NCBI RefSeq assembly: GCF_900604355.1
Contig: NZ_UWOE01000001.1
Coordinates: forward strand, 2,232,001-2,296,000
From: Luxibacter massiliensis
Lineage (GTDB): Bacteria > Bacillota > Clostridia > Lachnospirales > Lachnospiraceae
Direction: 5' to 3'
Length of the DNA stretch: 64,000 nucleotides
The notes beneath the pieces are model-generated. The model worked only from the letters and a program-made list of their open reading frames with translations. It made no database searches and had not been told where the DNA came from. Every line of letters starts with the position of its first letter. Positions within the stretch are counted from its first letter, which is position 1. Of the stretch, positions 7,789-17,908 are shown piece by piece. Made by a program: the position numbers and the translations under genes.

Positions 7789-10488
7789 GATGTCTACTTC
7801 ATGTCTGCCGCTTAACTCTGCCGGTATATAGGATACCTCCTGTCCGTCCAAAAGTATCTGCCTTCCCCCCGGCGTACTGACTATATCATAAACACCCTTG
7901 CCAAAACGCAGGCCTGTAAGGCGTATCTGGTGAAGTCCTGTGGTTTCCGTATCTGGACAAAACACAGGATTCAGGTACATTCCTTTTTCATCATAGCTTA
8001 TGCCCAGCAGGCCATAAAAAATTGTAGATATAAATCCCGCCGCATGCCATAGCTGCCCAGGCCACCGCCATGCCCTTCCTGTGTCCACATCCACCACTTC
8101 ATAAAAGGTTCTATTGATTATAGCATTTCTCACCTGCTGCATTAAAAGTTTCCAGACAAGCGCAAAGTTGCCTGTCTCACAGGCCGCAGCTGCAATTCCG
8201 GCATTCCACACGCCCCAGCTGCTATGGCAGAAATGGTTTTTCTCTTTCCGGCAGGGAAACAAATCCAGGCCAAATTCCGTCATGGCGGCCTGCTCCATCT
8301 GTTCAAGCATCCGGTATTTTTGTCCCGGGCCTGCAATCTTAAATCTGCCCCACACCGCGCCCTCCGCGCCTGATGTCTCCCACATACTATACGCCCAAGC
8401 ATCGCTTCCCTTCGGGCCGCTTGTAAAATACCCTGCCTCCTCCTTCCAGAATTCTTTCCTGATCCTCTCTCGCATCCGGCGCCCTATATCCCCATACTGC
8501 CCGAATATCTTATTTTCTTCTCCCAACAGACAGGCCATCCGCTCCATACAAAGAAACGCTTCCATATAATAAATCTCTGTGCTCAGGCAGTACCCGCCTG
8601 CCTCTGCCTCCTCGAATGCGTCGTTAGAGGTAGACTGGCAGGCTTTGACCAATCCCCTGGCAGGGTCAAAATGCCTGCAGGCCTCCTCCATCCTGCCGCA
8701 CAGATCTCCCCAAGTATCATAGATCAGGGAAACATCCCCTGTCACACAATAATAATCCCATATCCCCACTGCCGGCATGGCAAGTCCGTCTGCGCCATTG
8801 TCAAATCCCTTTGATGCCGTATACCGCAGCGTCCGGTATGCCCCCTCCCGGTCTAACAGGGTACCGCACCGTATTGCTGTATGGGTCGTATCTCTTAGCC
8901 ATACACCAAAGCCTTCCCCTTTCCCCTGGAACAAACCACTGCCCCACATCCCTTCCTGGCCGGGCATGGCGTAATCCTCTGAACTGCAGAGGAAAAACAC
9001 CTCGCATGCTATGTTATATGCCACATCCAAAACAGGGATTCCCGTATACAGTTCAGGGAACTTTCCAAGGCTGTCAGGTATTTGGTGGAAGGGGCCTCTA
9101 TGTATCTGCCTGCACATATCTCCCCAGGGAGTCTTTCTCCAGCAGAATTCCTCCGTGACCCTGGGCCATGAGAGTACTTTGTCTCTGTCCATTACATATG
9201 CCGGAGGCTCACCGTAACATTGGTCTCTAATATACGTGTCATAAATCTGGAATGAGGGACTATCATAGATAAGCTTTCCACTAGCCGCCTCCATCCCTTT
9301 ATATTCCTCTGGATAACGGGTACTTCTCAACCCAAAAAGCTCTGCCGACATGATTACTGCTGATTGTTTTCTGTCCCGCACCAGAAGGATTTCAGATTCC
9401 TGCACTGGAACCTTAAAGTCAATATTCCCTGCAATTCCTTCCTTGGGACTGGCTTCTGCAGGGCACTCCCTCTCAAAGAACTCCACCAGGACATGCCCCT
9501 GTGCCAGTATTTCCATAATCCCTTGGTCATACCAAAGCTGCAGGCAAAGTAGGTTCTCCTGGGGTTCTGCCCGCATTTGGGCACCCCTGCACACCAAATT
9601 TTTCGTATTACGGTTCCACAAAATATGGCATCCACATATTGCAATCTCTATTTCTTCAGAGTCTCTTATATCAATTTTTAAAAGCAGTTCAAAGGCGGCG
9701 GCATATATATCCTCCCCGGCTCCCTCACCTTCCTTAATCTGAATGTCCGGCCAGACCCCTGGTGAAATGCGGAACCTTAGATTCTCACAGAAATCTTCCT
9801 CCAACCTCACATCCCTCCATTCTCTTTTCCAGAGACGGATATGTCTGGCAGCTTTCAGAGGTACAAGTAATCCTCCTTTTTTTTCAAAGACCTGTGATAA
9901 AAAATTGCTATATGCTCCCCCCGTATGATCTGATGCGGCCAGCTCATAAACGTGCCCATCCCATTGAAACCAGTATACAGACGTAATCCTGCCGGCCCAG
10001 TTTTCAAACCCGCATTTCTGGCAGTAGACGGGAATATGTTCCCCCCTCTCTAACAGGCCGCTGATTTTTGCCGGCATCTTCCAGTGAAAGAGATCCCGGC
10101 TTCTCACCGTGCGTATGACAGCTTCCCCGTCATCCTCCAGCATTCGGTGCTGTATCTGAAAATTCCATATGCCCGATCTCCTGTACAATCTCAGAATATA
10201 CCCAAAGGTCCCGCACTCCGGGGCCAGGTGGAAGAGCGGCCGGATCCTTTCATACTGCATCCTCTCCAGAACTTCATCTCCCAGAAGCTGTATGGCCCTC
10301 CCTCCCACCCTGCCTTCCTTTGTGCGGAGTTTTACCTCCCTGTCAGTTTCCTCCATCAGAAAATACCCCCACTTATCAGGGAATCCTTCTGCCAGCCTGA
10401 CTTGTAATTCCTTCTCTTTTATCCCGTCCTTGTATACTCCAAGGGACACTATGGGATTGTCTTTTGCCAATGGTATTTTTATTAACAT
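7762..10488 (-). CDS. Six-hairpin (alpha/alpha-6) glycosidase-like protein
   Basis: A large carbohydrate-active protein of about 908 residues. The N-terminal half is beta-rich and unassigned; from about residue 510 the sequence looks like an (alpha/alpha)6-barrel glycosidase (GFGVWLRDTTHTAI, FDNGADGLAMPAVGIWDYY, AWRWPGQLWHAAGF, ending in a beta-sandwich tail). ATG at 10488 is chosen because AGAGGA precedes it; no signal peptide is visible, so it should act inside the cell on imported oligosaccharides. The CAZy family cannot be fixed by eye. The C-terminus (CPQGTP) is supplied by the tandem repeat, which suggests repeat invasion or stop-codon relocation. Confidence 0.7.
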   Translation of the reverse strand: MLIKIPLAKDNPIVSLGVYKDGIKEKELQVRLAEGFPDKWGYFLMEETDREVKLRTKEGRVGGRAIQLLGDEVLERMQYERIRPLFHLAPECGTFGYILRLYRRSGIWNFQIQHRMLEDDGEAVIRTVRSRDLFHWKMPAKISGLLERGEHIPVYCQKCGFENWAGRITSVYWFQWDGHVYELAASDHTGGAYSNFLSQVFEKKGGLLVPLKAARHIRLWKREWRDVRLEEDFCENLRFRISPGVWPDIQIKEGEGAGEDIYAAAFELLLKIDIRDSEEIEIAICGCHILWNRNTKNLVCRGAQMRAEPQENLLCLQLWYDQGIMEILAQGHVLVEFFERECPAEASPKEGIAGNIDFKVPVQESEILLVRDRKQSAVIMSAELFGLRSTRYPEEYKGMEAASGKLIYDSPSFQIYDTYIRDQCYGEPPAYVMDRDKVLSWPRVTEEFCWRKTPWGDMCRQIHRGPFHQIPDSLGKFPELYTGIPVLDVAYNIACEVFFLCSSEDYAMPGQEGMWGSGLFQGKGEGFGVWLRDTTHTAIRCGTLLDREGAYRTLRYTASKGFDNGADGLAMPAVGIWDYYCVTGDVSLIYDTWGDLCGRMEEACRHFDPARGLVKACQSTSNDAFEEAEAGGYCLSTEIYYMEAFLCMERMACLLGEENKIFGQYGDIGRRMRERIRKEFWKEEAGYFTSGPKGSDAWAYSMWETSGAEGAVWGRFKIAGPGQKYRMLEQMEQAAMTEFGLDLFPCRKEKNHFCHSSWGVWNAGIAAAACETGNFALVWKLLMQQVRNAIINRTFYEVVDVDTGRAWRWPGQLWHAAGFISTIFYGLLGISYDEKGMYLNPVFCPDTETTGLHQIRLTGLRFGKGVYDIVSTPGGRQILLDGQEVSYIPAELSGRHEVDIKVCPQGTP

Positions 10489-10708
10489 TTCGCGTCCTCT
10501 ACATTTCATATTGTATTGCTTTTTATAATAAAAACCGATATAATCAAAAACATAAATGTTCATTTTTCATAGCTTTGGCTGCCTGTCTGCTTATCCCAAT
10601 TGGCAGGATTCCCAAATATTCAGGCCCCGATGGGGAACCCATGGATAGGATAAGTTTTCAGACACACAGTAAGGCAAATATAAATCATCGCAAACGAAAG
10701 GTTCTACT

Positions 10709-11695
10709 ATGGCTACTATCAAAGATGTCGCTGCCAGGTCCGGCGTTTCTGTGGGGACAGTTTCCCGCGTTTTGAATAAAAGAGGATATATATCGCAGGA
10801 GACCTATCAAAAGGTTTACCAGGCTATGGAGGATTTGAATTATCAGCCTAACCAGATTGCACGCAACCTTTTCAGCCAGCGTACATATACAATAGGCCTG
10901 CTTCTTCCCGATATTTCCCATCCTTATTTCTCAGAACTTACCCGGGAACTTGAGCTTTTATTATATGAATCAGGATATAAAGTGTTATTATGTAACACAA
11001 AGGAAAATGCAAACCGGGAGCAGGATTATATTAAGATGCTCCAGCAGAATAAAGTGGATGGCATTATCATTGCCACACATATGCTCAAAAGCAAGGAATA
11101 TGAGAATATTGACCTGCCTATCGTCGGCTGTGATATGGTACTTGGCCGGAACATACCGTCCGTCCACTACGACCACCGCTTGGGGGGGCGGCTTGCCGCA
11201 GAGAAGCTGATCGCCAATGGATGTAAAAACATTCTCCAATTTAGCGGTTATTCGGCCATCCCCTCACCGGCCTTGGAAAGGCACCGGGTTTTTGAGGAGG
11301 TCTGCGCGCTCCACCAGGTGAACTGTATCACTTACGAGCTGGCAGCCGATGAATTTAAAAGAGAGTCCTATACACAGATTATTGATGCACTGCTTGAGCA
11401 TCATCCTGAGATCGACGGACTCTTTTCTACAGATATTATAATCGCCTATGCCCTGCGCTGTGTATATGACCGGGGTATACGGGTTCCAGAGCAGGTCAAG
11501 GCAGTAGGGTATGACGGCATCGAGCTCACCCATCTGCTCACCCCCCCGCTCACCCACATCCGCCAGCCCTTAAAGGAATTATCCCAGGTACTGGTGGACA
11601 CACTTTTAAAGAAAATCAAGGGGGAAGAGATAACAGAGCAGGAAATTATTCTTCCCGGACTGGTCATGGTGGACGGTAAAACAACATTGGTGTAG
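10709..11695 (+). CDS. LacI-family transcriptional regulator
   Basis: A 328-residue sugar-responsive repressor: an N-terminal LacI helix-turn-helix (ATIKDVAARSGVSVGTVSRVLN), the hinge segment YQPNQIARNL, and a periplasmic-binding-protein-like effector domain (IGLLLPDISHPYFSEL onward). It is divergent from the six-hairpin gene and convergent with the activase gene. It is the obvious candidate to bind the paired AACCGGTT sites upstream of the importer operon (19282-19335); that link is inference. An AAAGGTTC stretch precedes the ATG. Confidence 0.93.
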   Translation: MATIKDVAARSGVSVGTVSRVLNKRGYISQETYQKVYQAMEDLNYQPNQIARNLFSQRTYTIGLLLPDISHPYFSELTRELELLLYESGYKVLLCNTKENANREQDYIKMLQQNKVDGIIIATHMLKSKEYENIDLPIVGCDMVLGRNIPSVHYDHRLGGRLAAEKLIANGCKNILQFSGYSAIPSPALERHRVFEEVCALHQVNCITYELAADEFKRESYTQIIDALLEHHPEIDGLFSTDIIIAYALRCVYDRGIRVPEQVKAVGYDGIELTHLLTPPLTHIRQPLKELSQVLVDTLLKKIKGEEITEQEIILPGLVMVDGKTTLV

Positions 11696-11754
11696 GCCTC
11701 CTTACTATATATCCGTTCCATGCACCTGCCTTTAAAGCCAGTCCCGCAGCGCTT

Positions 11755-12642
11755 TCAGCCAGATATCCTAACAGAGGCCCCCTGCTCCTTAAAATCATTT
11801 GCTGCCTTTTCAAGCACTTCTCTGGAGGGAGCCGTAAAGGCAGCATTCTTTTTGCCCAATTCTGCATATTTCCCCTCCCCCAGTCTGTGATATGGGAGCA
11901 GTTCTATCATTTTTACATTTTTTCTTCCCCTAAGAAAACAGGCCAGGGGTTTTACCGCACTCTCCTGAATTTCACCTATAAAAGGGATTCTGACGATAAT
12001 CTGCGAGATTCTTTCCAGTTTTTCAAAATTCTCCAGTATCCTTTCATTAGATATACCAGTATATCTTTGATGCATCCCGCTGTCCCAAAGCTTTAAATCA
12101 TATAAAAATACATTTGTGAAGGGAATCACCTTTTCAAAATTTTCAAACGGGACATTCCCCGCTGTATCTACTGCTGTATGGATTCCCGCAGACTTAAGTC
12201 CCTCCAGCAGACATGCGGCCCCCTCTGCCTGCAGAAGAGGCTCACCGCCTGAACAAGTCACTCCGCCTCCAGAAATTTCATACAGAGCCTTATCCTTTAA
12301 TACCTCCTGTAAAACCTGCCCTGTGTCCATTGTAAACCCTACCTGGCGCACTGCCCCTGCCATACATACACGGGCGCAGCCGCCGCATCCTCTGCATAAG
12401 GAGCGTTCATAGACAAGCTTTTCCCCCCGTAAGTACCGGGCCCCTGCCTGGCAGGCTCTTGTACAGGCCCCGCAGGATATACACCTGCTTTGATTCCATT
12501 GAATCTGCCTCCCACTCTCAAATGACTCTGGATTATGGCACCAGGCACATCTAAGATTACATCCCTGAAAGAATATAGTCGTCCTGATTCCCGGCCCGTC
12601 ATGGAGGGACATCCGCTGTATATTAAATAGATTTACTTCCAC
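11755..12642 (-). CDS. Glycyl radical enzyme activating protein (radical SAM)
   Basis: Installs the glycyl radical on the adjacent enzyme using S-adenosylmethionine. GTG at 12642 is the likely start (AGGAG 11 bases upstream, right after the stop of the enzyme gene); the frame is open further up but inside that gene. The protein has the activase opening NIQRMSLHDGPGIRTTIFF, the radical SAM motif CNLRCAWC, and a two-cluster [4Fe-4S] insert (CISCGACTRAC, CRGCGGCARVC) typical of activases of dehydratase-type glycyl radical enzymes, unlike the short PflA. It also shows GGVTCSGGEPLLQ. Last gene of the importer operon. Confidence 0.93.
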   Translation of the reverse strand: MEVNLFNIQRMSLHDGPGIRTTIFFQGCNLRCAWCHNPESFESGRQIQWNQSRCISCGACTRACQAGARYLRGEKLVYERSLCRGCGGCARVCMAGAVRQVGFTMDTGQVLQEVLKDKALYEISGGGVTCSGGEPLLQAEGAACLLEGLKSAGIHTAVDTAGNVPFENFEKVIPFTNVFLYDLKLWDSGMHQRYTGISNERILENFEKLERISQIIVRIPFIGEIQESAVKPLACFLRGRKNVKMIELLPYHRLGEGKYAELGKKNAAFTAPSREVLEKAANDFKEQGASVRISG

Positions 12643-12656
12643 CTGGCACCTCACTC

Positions 12657-14903
12657 CTATCCTGCAATCCGCTTTGCCCGGTTCACAATTTCTATCTGCA
12701 TCTCCCTGTCCAGCGTCACAAACCTGGCACTGTAGCCGCAAACCCGGACTACCAGGTTTTGGTGCCTGTGGGGATTTTTAAGCGCATCCTCCAAAGCCGC
12801 CGCATCCACAACATCAAAATCAAATACATTCCCGCCGCATTTCTGGAAATAGCGGATTAAAGATTCAAAAACCTTTTCATCACAGCCGGCCAAAGTCAGA
12901 GGCATCTCAAAATACATCACTGCCGTCCCCGGATACTTGCTTAAATCTATATCGGCCAGAGAATGCACCATTTGTGCAATTGTTGTGTTTACATCCTCTG
13001 CCGGGTTAATGCCCCTGGATAATGACTCCCCGCCCTTCCGGCCATTTGGCGTGGCTCCTGTTTTTGCTTTCAGCCATTCGTATCCATAGAAAGACCACAG
13101 GGCAGCCTCGTACTGCCCTCCCCGGGTATTCGGCATTCCAGATACAATAACAGACATGTCATCATAAATTCTTTTTGTAAGTTCTTTTATCTCATCCTCA
13201 TCTTTGCCGTATTTTGCCACCTTGTTTTTGAGCCACAGGCGAATCTGCTCTTCCCCCTCAAAGTTTGTGGCCAGAAGTTCTTTCATGGCCTCCCAGCTTA
13301 TTTTTTTGTCCGCAAACACGGATTTATATATGGCATACATGGAATCAATAAACGTACCGATTCCACTGACAGCAAAGGTATTCCCATTATATTTTGCCCC
13401 TCCTTCTGATACATCCCTTGCCTTTTCAATACACCCCTCAATGGTGGAGGAATATAAAGGACAAGGATTATAATACTTCCAGAAATTCTCGAACTCGTTA
13501 TAATGCCAGGTAACTGCATTGACGATCAACTTTAAATTATAAAATACTCTTGCATAAAATTCTTCAAAATCCCGGCACCATTCCAAGGATATTGGGACAA
13601 TCCTTTCCTGTTCAAAAAACGCATACTGGCTGGGGAATATCATCATCAACAGATATTTGGAAGGATTCAGGTAACAGAAGGCCCGGGATCCAAATTCCGT
13701 ATTGGCCAGAACTGGCTCCTGGCAGCCCCCTGACACATAAAGCCGGGCGTCCTGAAGTTCTTTCCCCTTATCCATAAACCCCTTTATCAGAACTTCATCG
13801 TTGAATACAGAAAGTACATTTGTGCCCGATGCCGCCAATTTTCCTACCAAACTGTAGTATGCATCCGGCGCCCCCTTAGAAAACCTGGCCTGCAGCTTTG
13901 GGTTTACAAATCTGTATTCCAGATATGCCTCGATTACAAACCTGGTAATATCATTAAATACTGGCTTTCCCTCTGCATCACATCCGCCAATATTTAAACT
14001 TGTGTTTGTGCCGTAGGGTGTGTCCCCAAGGTCCCATCTGGCGTCTGTCAGCGCTACAAACCAAGTGATGAGTTCTTTTGCCTCTTCCCGGGTTATAATG
14101 CCGGCCTCCAGATCCCTGGTATAATACTTTTCCAGGATCCTGTCTATATGCCCCAGTATGGCAAATCCAAGAGATTCAAAGGAATTGCCGATTTCCCGCA
14201 AATACCAAAAAGTATTCAAGGCTTCATAGAAAGTTTCTGCAGGATATATGGGGCATTTCTGCGCCCCGCGGCTAATCCTCATCAGTCTCTCTCTGACCTC
14301 TGGGCAGGCTTCATTTTCCAGTATTTCTTCAGCTTTTTTTGCAAATCTTTTTGTCAGTGTTATCAAAGAATCCTGTGCCGCAATCACACTCTCAAGAAAA
14401 TCCCGCCCCTGTGCTTCTGTTACATGGCAAAGCTTTTCCTCTGCCGCCCTTTTGATGCCTGCGAATCCATGCTTAAGTACAGCCTCAACTCCCATGGCAT
14501 GGTGGGCGCAGTCCATATACATGGTAGAATCTATGATATCCTCTTCCATATAAGGGCCGGCCCACCCCTGGAATTTTTCTAAAAACCCCGACCTGTCTGT
14601 ACGCATTAGCCAGCTGTCCAACCCTGGGATGGGGGGATAGGCTGCTCCCACAGAATTTCTGATACGCCCCGTCACCACTTCAAAGTAAAAAGGGCAATGC
14701 CTGAAAACTTTCACTTCACATTCGCTGGCAATCACCTGGTAGATCCAGGTTTTCTTTTTCAGGGGCGAAGCCTGGGGGAAAGCCTTCAGCTTATCATCCA
14801 GCATTCTTTCCTGCCTGCTTACATCTGCCGGGAACCTGCGGTAATGTGCATCCAGCTCTTCCATAAACGCGTCATATTCATCCGCAAATCTTAATGTATG
14901 CAT
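12657..14903 (-). CDS. Glycyl radical enzyme, GCxE dehydratase/lyase type, substrate unknown
   Basis: A 748-residue member of the pyruvate formate-lyase-like family. The glycyl radical loop is VVRVCGYSARF near the C-terminus. The active-site cysteine loop reads SGGCQEPV, so it has the Cys-x-Glu of C-O/C-N/C-S eliminating enzymes (choline lyase, diol dehydratases) and not the Cys-Cys of formate lyases; Gln replaces the common Val. The segment HHAMGVEAVLKHGFAGI is also typical of the family. Upstream is a zinc-type dehydrogenase (14-base gap) and a sugar ABC importer; downstream its activase. No aldehyde dehydrogenase or microcompartment shell gene is nearby. Substrate probably a sugar, polyol or derivative, but this is inference. 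Confidence 0.93.
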   Translation of the reverse strand: MHTLRFADEYDAFMEELDAHYRRFPADVSRQERMLDDKLKAFPQASPLKKKTWIYQVIASECEVKVFRHCPFYFEVVTGRIRNSVGAAYPPIPGLDSWLMRTDRSGFLEKFQGWAGPYMEEDIIDSTMYMDCAHHAMGVEAVLKHGFAGIKRAAEEKLCHVTEAQGRDFLESVIAAQDSLITLTKRFAKKAEEILENEACPEVRERLMRISRGAQKCPIYPAETFYEALNTFWYLREIGNSFESLGFAILGHIDRILEKYYTRDLEAGIITREEAKELITWFVALTDARWDLGDTPYGTNTSLNIGGCDAEGKPVFNDITRFVIEAYLEYRFVNPKLQARFSKGAPDAYYSLVGKLAASGTNVLSVFNDEVLIKGFMDKGKELQDARLYVSGGCQEPVLANTEFGSRAFCYLNPSKYLLMMIFPSQYAFFEQERIVPISLEWCRDFEEFYARVFYNLKLIVNAVTWHYNEFENFWKYYNPCPLYSSTIEGCIEKARDVSEGGAKYNGNTFAVSGIGTFIDSMYAIYKSVFADKKISWEAMKELLATNFEGEEQIRLWLKNKVAKYGKDEDEIKELTKRIYDDMSVIVSGMPNTRGGQYEAALWSFYGYEWLKAKTGATPNGRKGGESLSRGINPAEDVNTTIAQMVHSLADIDLSKYPGTAVMYFEMPLTLAGCDEKVFESLIRYFQKCGGNVFDFDVVDAAALEDALKNPHRHQNLVVRVCGYSARFVTLDREMQIEIVNRAKRIAG

Positions 14904-14917
14904 GTCCTTAGCCTCCC

Positions 14918-15940
14918 TTAAAATTCGAGTACTACTTTCAGTCCCTCTCTGGACCTCACCAGTTCTATGCCCCGCTGGTATTCCTCAAGGGGCAGTTTGT
15001 GGGTCACAAAGTCCTTCAGGTCCAGCTGTCCGCTTTGGATATACCCAAGCACCTCCTGGTGGACTTTTCTTTCTTCCCTGGCGATTGGCCACTGGACTGC
15101 ATGTATCTGAAAATTATAGGGAGCCTTATCCCAGTCAATCCTGTCGCCTGTGTGCATACCAATCCCATACACCCCTATCTTCCCAGTTTCTTTTACCACC
15201 TGCATCCCCTGGTCTATAATCTGGGTCCGGCCCACACAGTCTACAAACAGATCCACACCCTCAGGCACATAAGACTGTATCGCACTAACCAGGTCAGTCT
15301 CCTTTGAATTTACAGCCAAATCTGCCCCCAGCCGCCTGGCCGCCTCAATACGTTTTGAGTGGTGCCCTCCCAGCACCACTTTCCTGGCGCCCATCAGTTT
15401 GCTCAGGGCTGCCATGGAAAGGCCCACCGGCCCACATCCAATCACCGCCACATCCATGCCTTTTTCTAACCCCAGACGGTGAAGGGCGCTGCAGATCTCC
15501 TTAAGGGTGATAATCATGGTGCCCTCTGCCGGATCTATATCCCCTGGAATCACCTGCTGCGTACAGGTTCCTATGTCGGCCTCAAGGCCGTCCTCCACTC
15601 TCGCATCATAGTCATTTACATATCCGTACTGGGCAAAGCTGCCCCAAAGGCTGTTATAGGAGGCGCTGCTTTTGAGTATTGTCCGCAGCACCCTGTCGCC
15701 CGCCTGGTAATTCCTGACCTTTTTGCCCACCTTTATCACTTCCCCCACAGACTCATGCCCCAGCACTGCTGGGTAATCTGTGAATCCCCGCAGGCCTCCT
15801 TCTATCAATTTCAGATCCGTCCCATTACAAATCCCACAGGCCAGTGTTCTCGTCAGCACCTCATAGTCATCCGGCTCCGGCATTGGGACATCCGCAGCCA
15901 GCCTGAGTTTCCCATCACCTGTTACAATCAATCCTTTCAT
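14918..15940 (-). CDS. Zinc-type (MDR) alcohol/polyol dehydrogenase
   Basis: A 340-residue medium-chain dehydrogenase with a Rossmann motif (VAVIGCGPVGLSMAALSK) and catalytic-zinc residues in CGICNGTD and LGHESVGEV. The four-cysteine structural zinc lobe of classical members is not visible. It likely oxidises or reduces a polyol or keto-sugar linked to the glycyl radical enzyme encoded 14 bases downstream. ATG at 15940 is preceded by GGAGAAGGAATA. Substrate and cofactor choice are unknown. Confidence 0.88.
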   Translation of the reverse strand: MKGLIVTGDGKLRLAADVPMPEPDDYEVLTRTLACGICNGTDLKLIEGGLRGFTDYPAVLGHESVGEVIKVGKKVRNYQAGDRVLRTILKSSASYNSLWGSFAQYGYVNDYDARVEDGLEADIGTCTQQVIPGDIDPAEGTMIITLKEICSALHRLGLEKGMDVAVIGCGPVGLSMAALSKLMGARKVVLGGHHSKRIEAARRLGADLAVNSKETDLVSAIQSYVPEGVDLFVDCVGRTQIIDQGMQVVKETGKIGVYGIGMHTGDRIDWDKAPYNFQIHAVQWPIAREERKVHQEVLGYIQSGQLDLKDFVTHKLPLEEYQRGIELVRSREGLKVVLEF

Positions 15941-15966
15941 TATTCCTTCTCCTTTCCAGAACCCCT

Positions 15967-15999
15967 ATACTTATTGAACAACTAATGTCCAAAAAGTAT
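15967..15999. repeat. Degenerate member of the CTTATTGGAC hairpin family
   Basis: Between the permease and dehydrogenase genes lies ACTTATTGAACAACTAATGT followed by CCAAAAAGTAT. It resembles the palindromes at 34511, 36831 and 53427 (shared CTTATTG and CTAATGTCCAA) but its arms no longer pair fully. Confidence 0.45.
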
Positions 16000-16043
16000 A
16001 AATCATCATTTACTTTCCCACTGATCACAGGCCAAATTGGGAG

Positions 16044-16913
16044 CTATCCTTTGACTGCCCCGGCAGTCATGCCTTCTATAATATATTTCTGGAAAAATCC
16101 ATAGAAAATCACCTGAGGCGTCATAATCATAAGGCTGGCGGCAATAATCCCTCCATAATCAATACTGTACCTCCCTTTGAACATGGAGATTCCCAGGGAA
16201 ATTGTAGCCTTGGAGGCATCGTCTATCAATGTAACGGCCAGGGGAAACTCATTCCATATGTACAGCACGTTAAAGATAAAGACCGTGACCAGCACAGGCT
16301 TTACAATTGGGACGATAATCCTGTAGATTGTCTGCCACAGACTGCATCCGTCAATAATAGCCGCCTCTTCAATTTCTGTAGGGAATTCCCTTAAAAACCC
16401 TGTAAAGATCAGCGTATTAAAGGATACAGAGGTTGCGATATAAGGAAGTATCAAGGAAAAATAACTTCCTTTAAGATGAAAGAGCACTGTCATCCTGTAT
16501 ATAGGAAATAGAAGTACATAAACGGGAATAGCCAGTCCCAGCAGCATAAATGAGTACAAAAAGTTCTGAGTGCGCTCTTTTTTAAATACCATCCGGGTCA
16601 GGGCCACTGCGCTTAAAAATGTAACTGCCATCTCAATTGCCATTGTAACAACAGCAACAAACAAAGTATTCCCAATTAACCGAAAGGGGTTCAAGGTCTT
16701 TATAGCGTTTACGTAATTACTGAAATCCAGGCTGTCAGGCAGCGCCAGGGGATTCATCAGAATATCCGTATTATTCTTAAAGGAGAGCATAATTACAAAC
16801 AAGAAGGGAACCATCATAAGCAAAGTAAATATCCCCAGTCCTGCATAAGATAAGATTTTTGCTTTTTGCTTTTTTCCAGATAAGCTTTTTATTCTTCCTG
16901 TCATTTTCCTCAC
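16044..16913 (-). CDS. Sugar ABC transporter permease (MalG-like)
   Basis: Inner-membrane permease of a CUT1-type carbohydrate importer, with about six hydrophobic segments and the EAA loop EEAAIIDGCSLWQTIYRIIVP that contacts the ATPase. The frame begins with GTG at 16913 overlapping the stop of the other permease by 4 bases (GTGA); an ATG at 16904 is an alternative. No ATPase gene is present in the island, so a shared MsmK/MalK-type ATPase encoded elsewhere probably energises transport. Confidence 0.93.
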   Translation of the reverse strand: MRKMTGRIKSLSGKKQKAKILSYAGLGIFTLLMMVPFLFVIMLSFKNNTDILMNPLALPDSLDFSNYVNAIKTLNPFRLIGNTLFVAVVTMAIEMAVTFLSAVALTRMVFKKERTQNFLYSFMLLGLAIPVYVLLFPIYRMTVLFHLKGSYFSLILPYIATSVSFNTLIFTGFLREFPTEIEEAAIIDGCSLWQTIYRIIVPIVKPVLVTVFIFNVLYIWNEFPLAVTLIDDASKATISLGISMFKGRYSIDYGGIIAASLMIMTPQVIFYGFFQKYIIEGMTAGAVKG

Positions 16914-17800
16914 CTCACCGTTCTCGCTGCCCGGTTCTTTTTCCTCAGAATCCGCAGGTAAACCAAAGTAATGCTCATTGTTACGGCACAGGTAAATACA
17001 GCAATCGACATGCCGTAGCCATATTTACTAGAAATAAATGTTGTATTGTACATATATGTCGTCAGCACCTCTGACATATGGTTGGGACTTCCATTGGTGA
17101 GCTGATAGACCAGCTCAAACACTTTAAAGCATCCTGTGACAATCAGGACAGTATTGATGGCAATGGTCTCTTTTAGCATGGGAATCGTTATATATCTTAA
17201 TGTCTGCCATTTACTGGCGCCATCCATTCCAGCAGATTCATAAATATCTTCCGGGATTGTTTTTAATCCGGCCACAAAGAGGGTGGCATAATACCCTATA
17301 TTCTGCCACAGATAGATCACTCCTACGCACCAGGGGGTCAGCACCAGTCCGCCTATCCACTGCTGCGTAAAATTTTCAAGTCCCAGCCTGACCAGTATGC
17401 CGTTGGCCAGTCCCATTTCCGGGTCAAATATGAACCCCCATATCAACCCTACGATCAAGGGCGCTATAATATTGGGGAGAAATGCCAAGGCTTTAAACAC
17501 ATTTATGCCTTTCATCATTTTATTTAAGGCAAGTCCCAGGGCAAGGGAAGCAGGCAGCAGGATACACAGGCTGATCCCCAGTACAATCACCGTATTTTTT
17601 ACTGAAACCAGGAAAAATTTATCCTGGAACAGAGTCGCATAATTTCGAAATCCAATCAAATCAGGCGCGCTGACCCCCCGGAAGTTAGTAAAGCTATAAT
17701 ACACAGCAATAAACAGGGGAATAATGATATACGCCAGATATATCAGCAGTGCAGGCCCCAGCATAATAATGAAGTTTTTCTTTTTACTAAACCAGTACAT
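16910..17800 (-). CDS. Sugar ABC transporter permease (MalF/UgpA-like)
   Basis: Partner permease of the same CUT1 importer, about 296 residues with six predicted membrane spans and the EAA loop ESAGMDGASKWQTLRYITIP. ATG at 17800 is chosen because AAAGGAG lies 9 bases upstream; the longer frame has no such site. It follows the binding-protein gene and overlaps the MalG-like gene by 4 bases, as expected for a coupled permease pair. Confidence 0.93.
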   Translation of the reverse strand: MYWFSKKKNFIIMLGPALLIYLAYIIIPLFIAVYYSFTNFRGVSAPDLIGFRNYATLFQDKFFLVSVKNTVIVLGISLCILLPASLALGLALNKMMKGINVFKALAFLPNIIAPLIVGLIWGFIFDPEMGLANGILVRLGLENFTQQWIGGLVLTPWCVGVIYLWQNIGYYATLFVAGLKTIPEDIYESAGMDGASKWQTLRYITIPMLKETIAINTVLIVTGCFKVFELVYQLTNGSPNHMSEVLTTYMYNTTFISSKYGYGMSIAVFTCAVTMSITLVYLRILRKKNRAARTVR

Positions 17801-17908
17801 ACAGGCAGATCTCCTTTCAGCCAAATCCCGGCTGCTGTATAAGCCTTTAGCATGGAGGCGCAAACCCTTCCATATAAAGCCTGGCCAGCAGCGGGACTAC
17901 CATTACAT

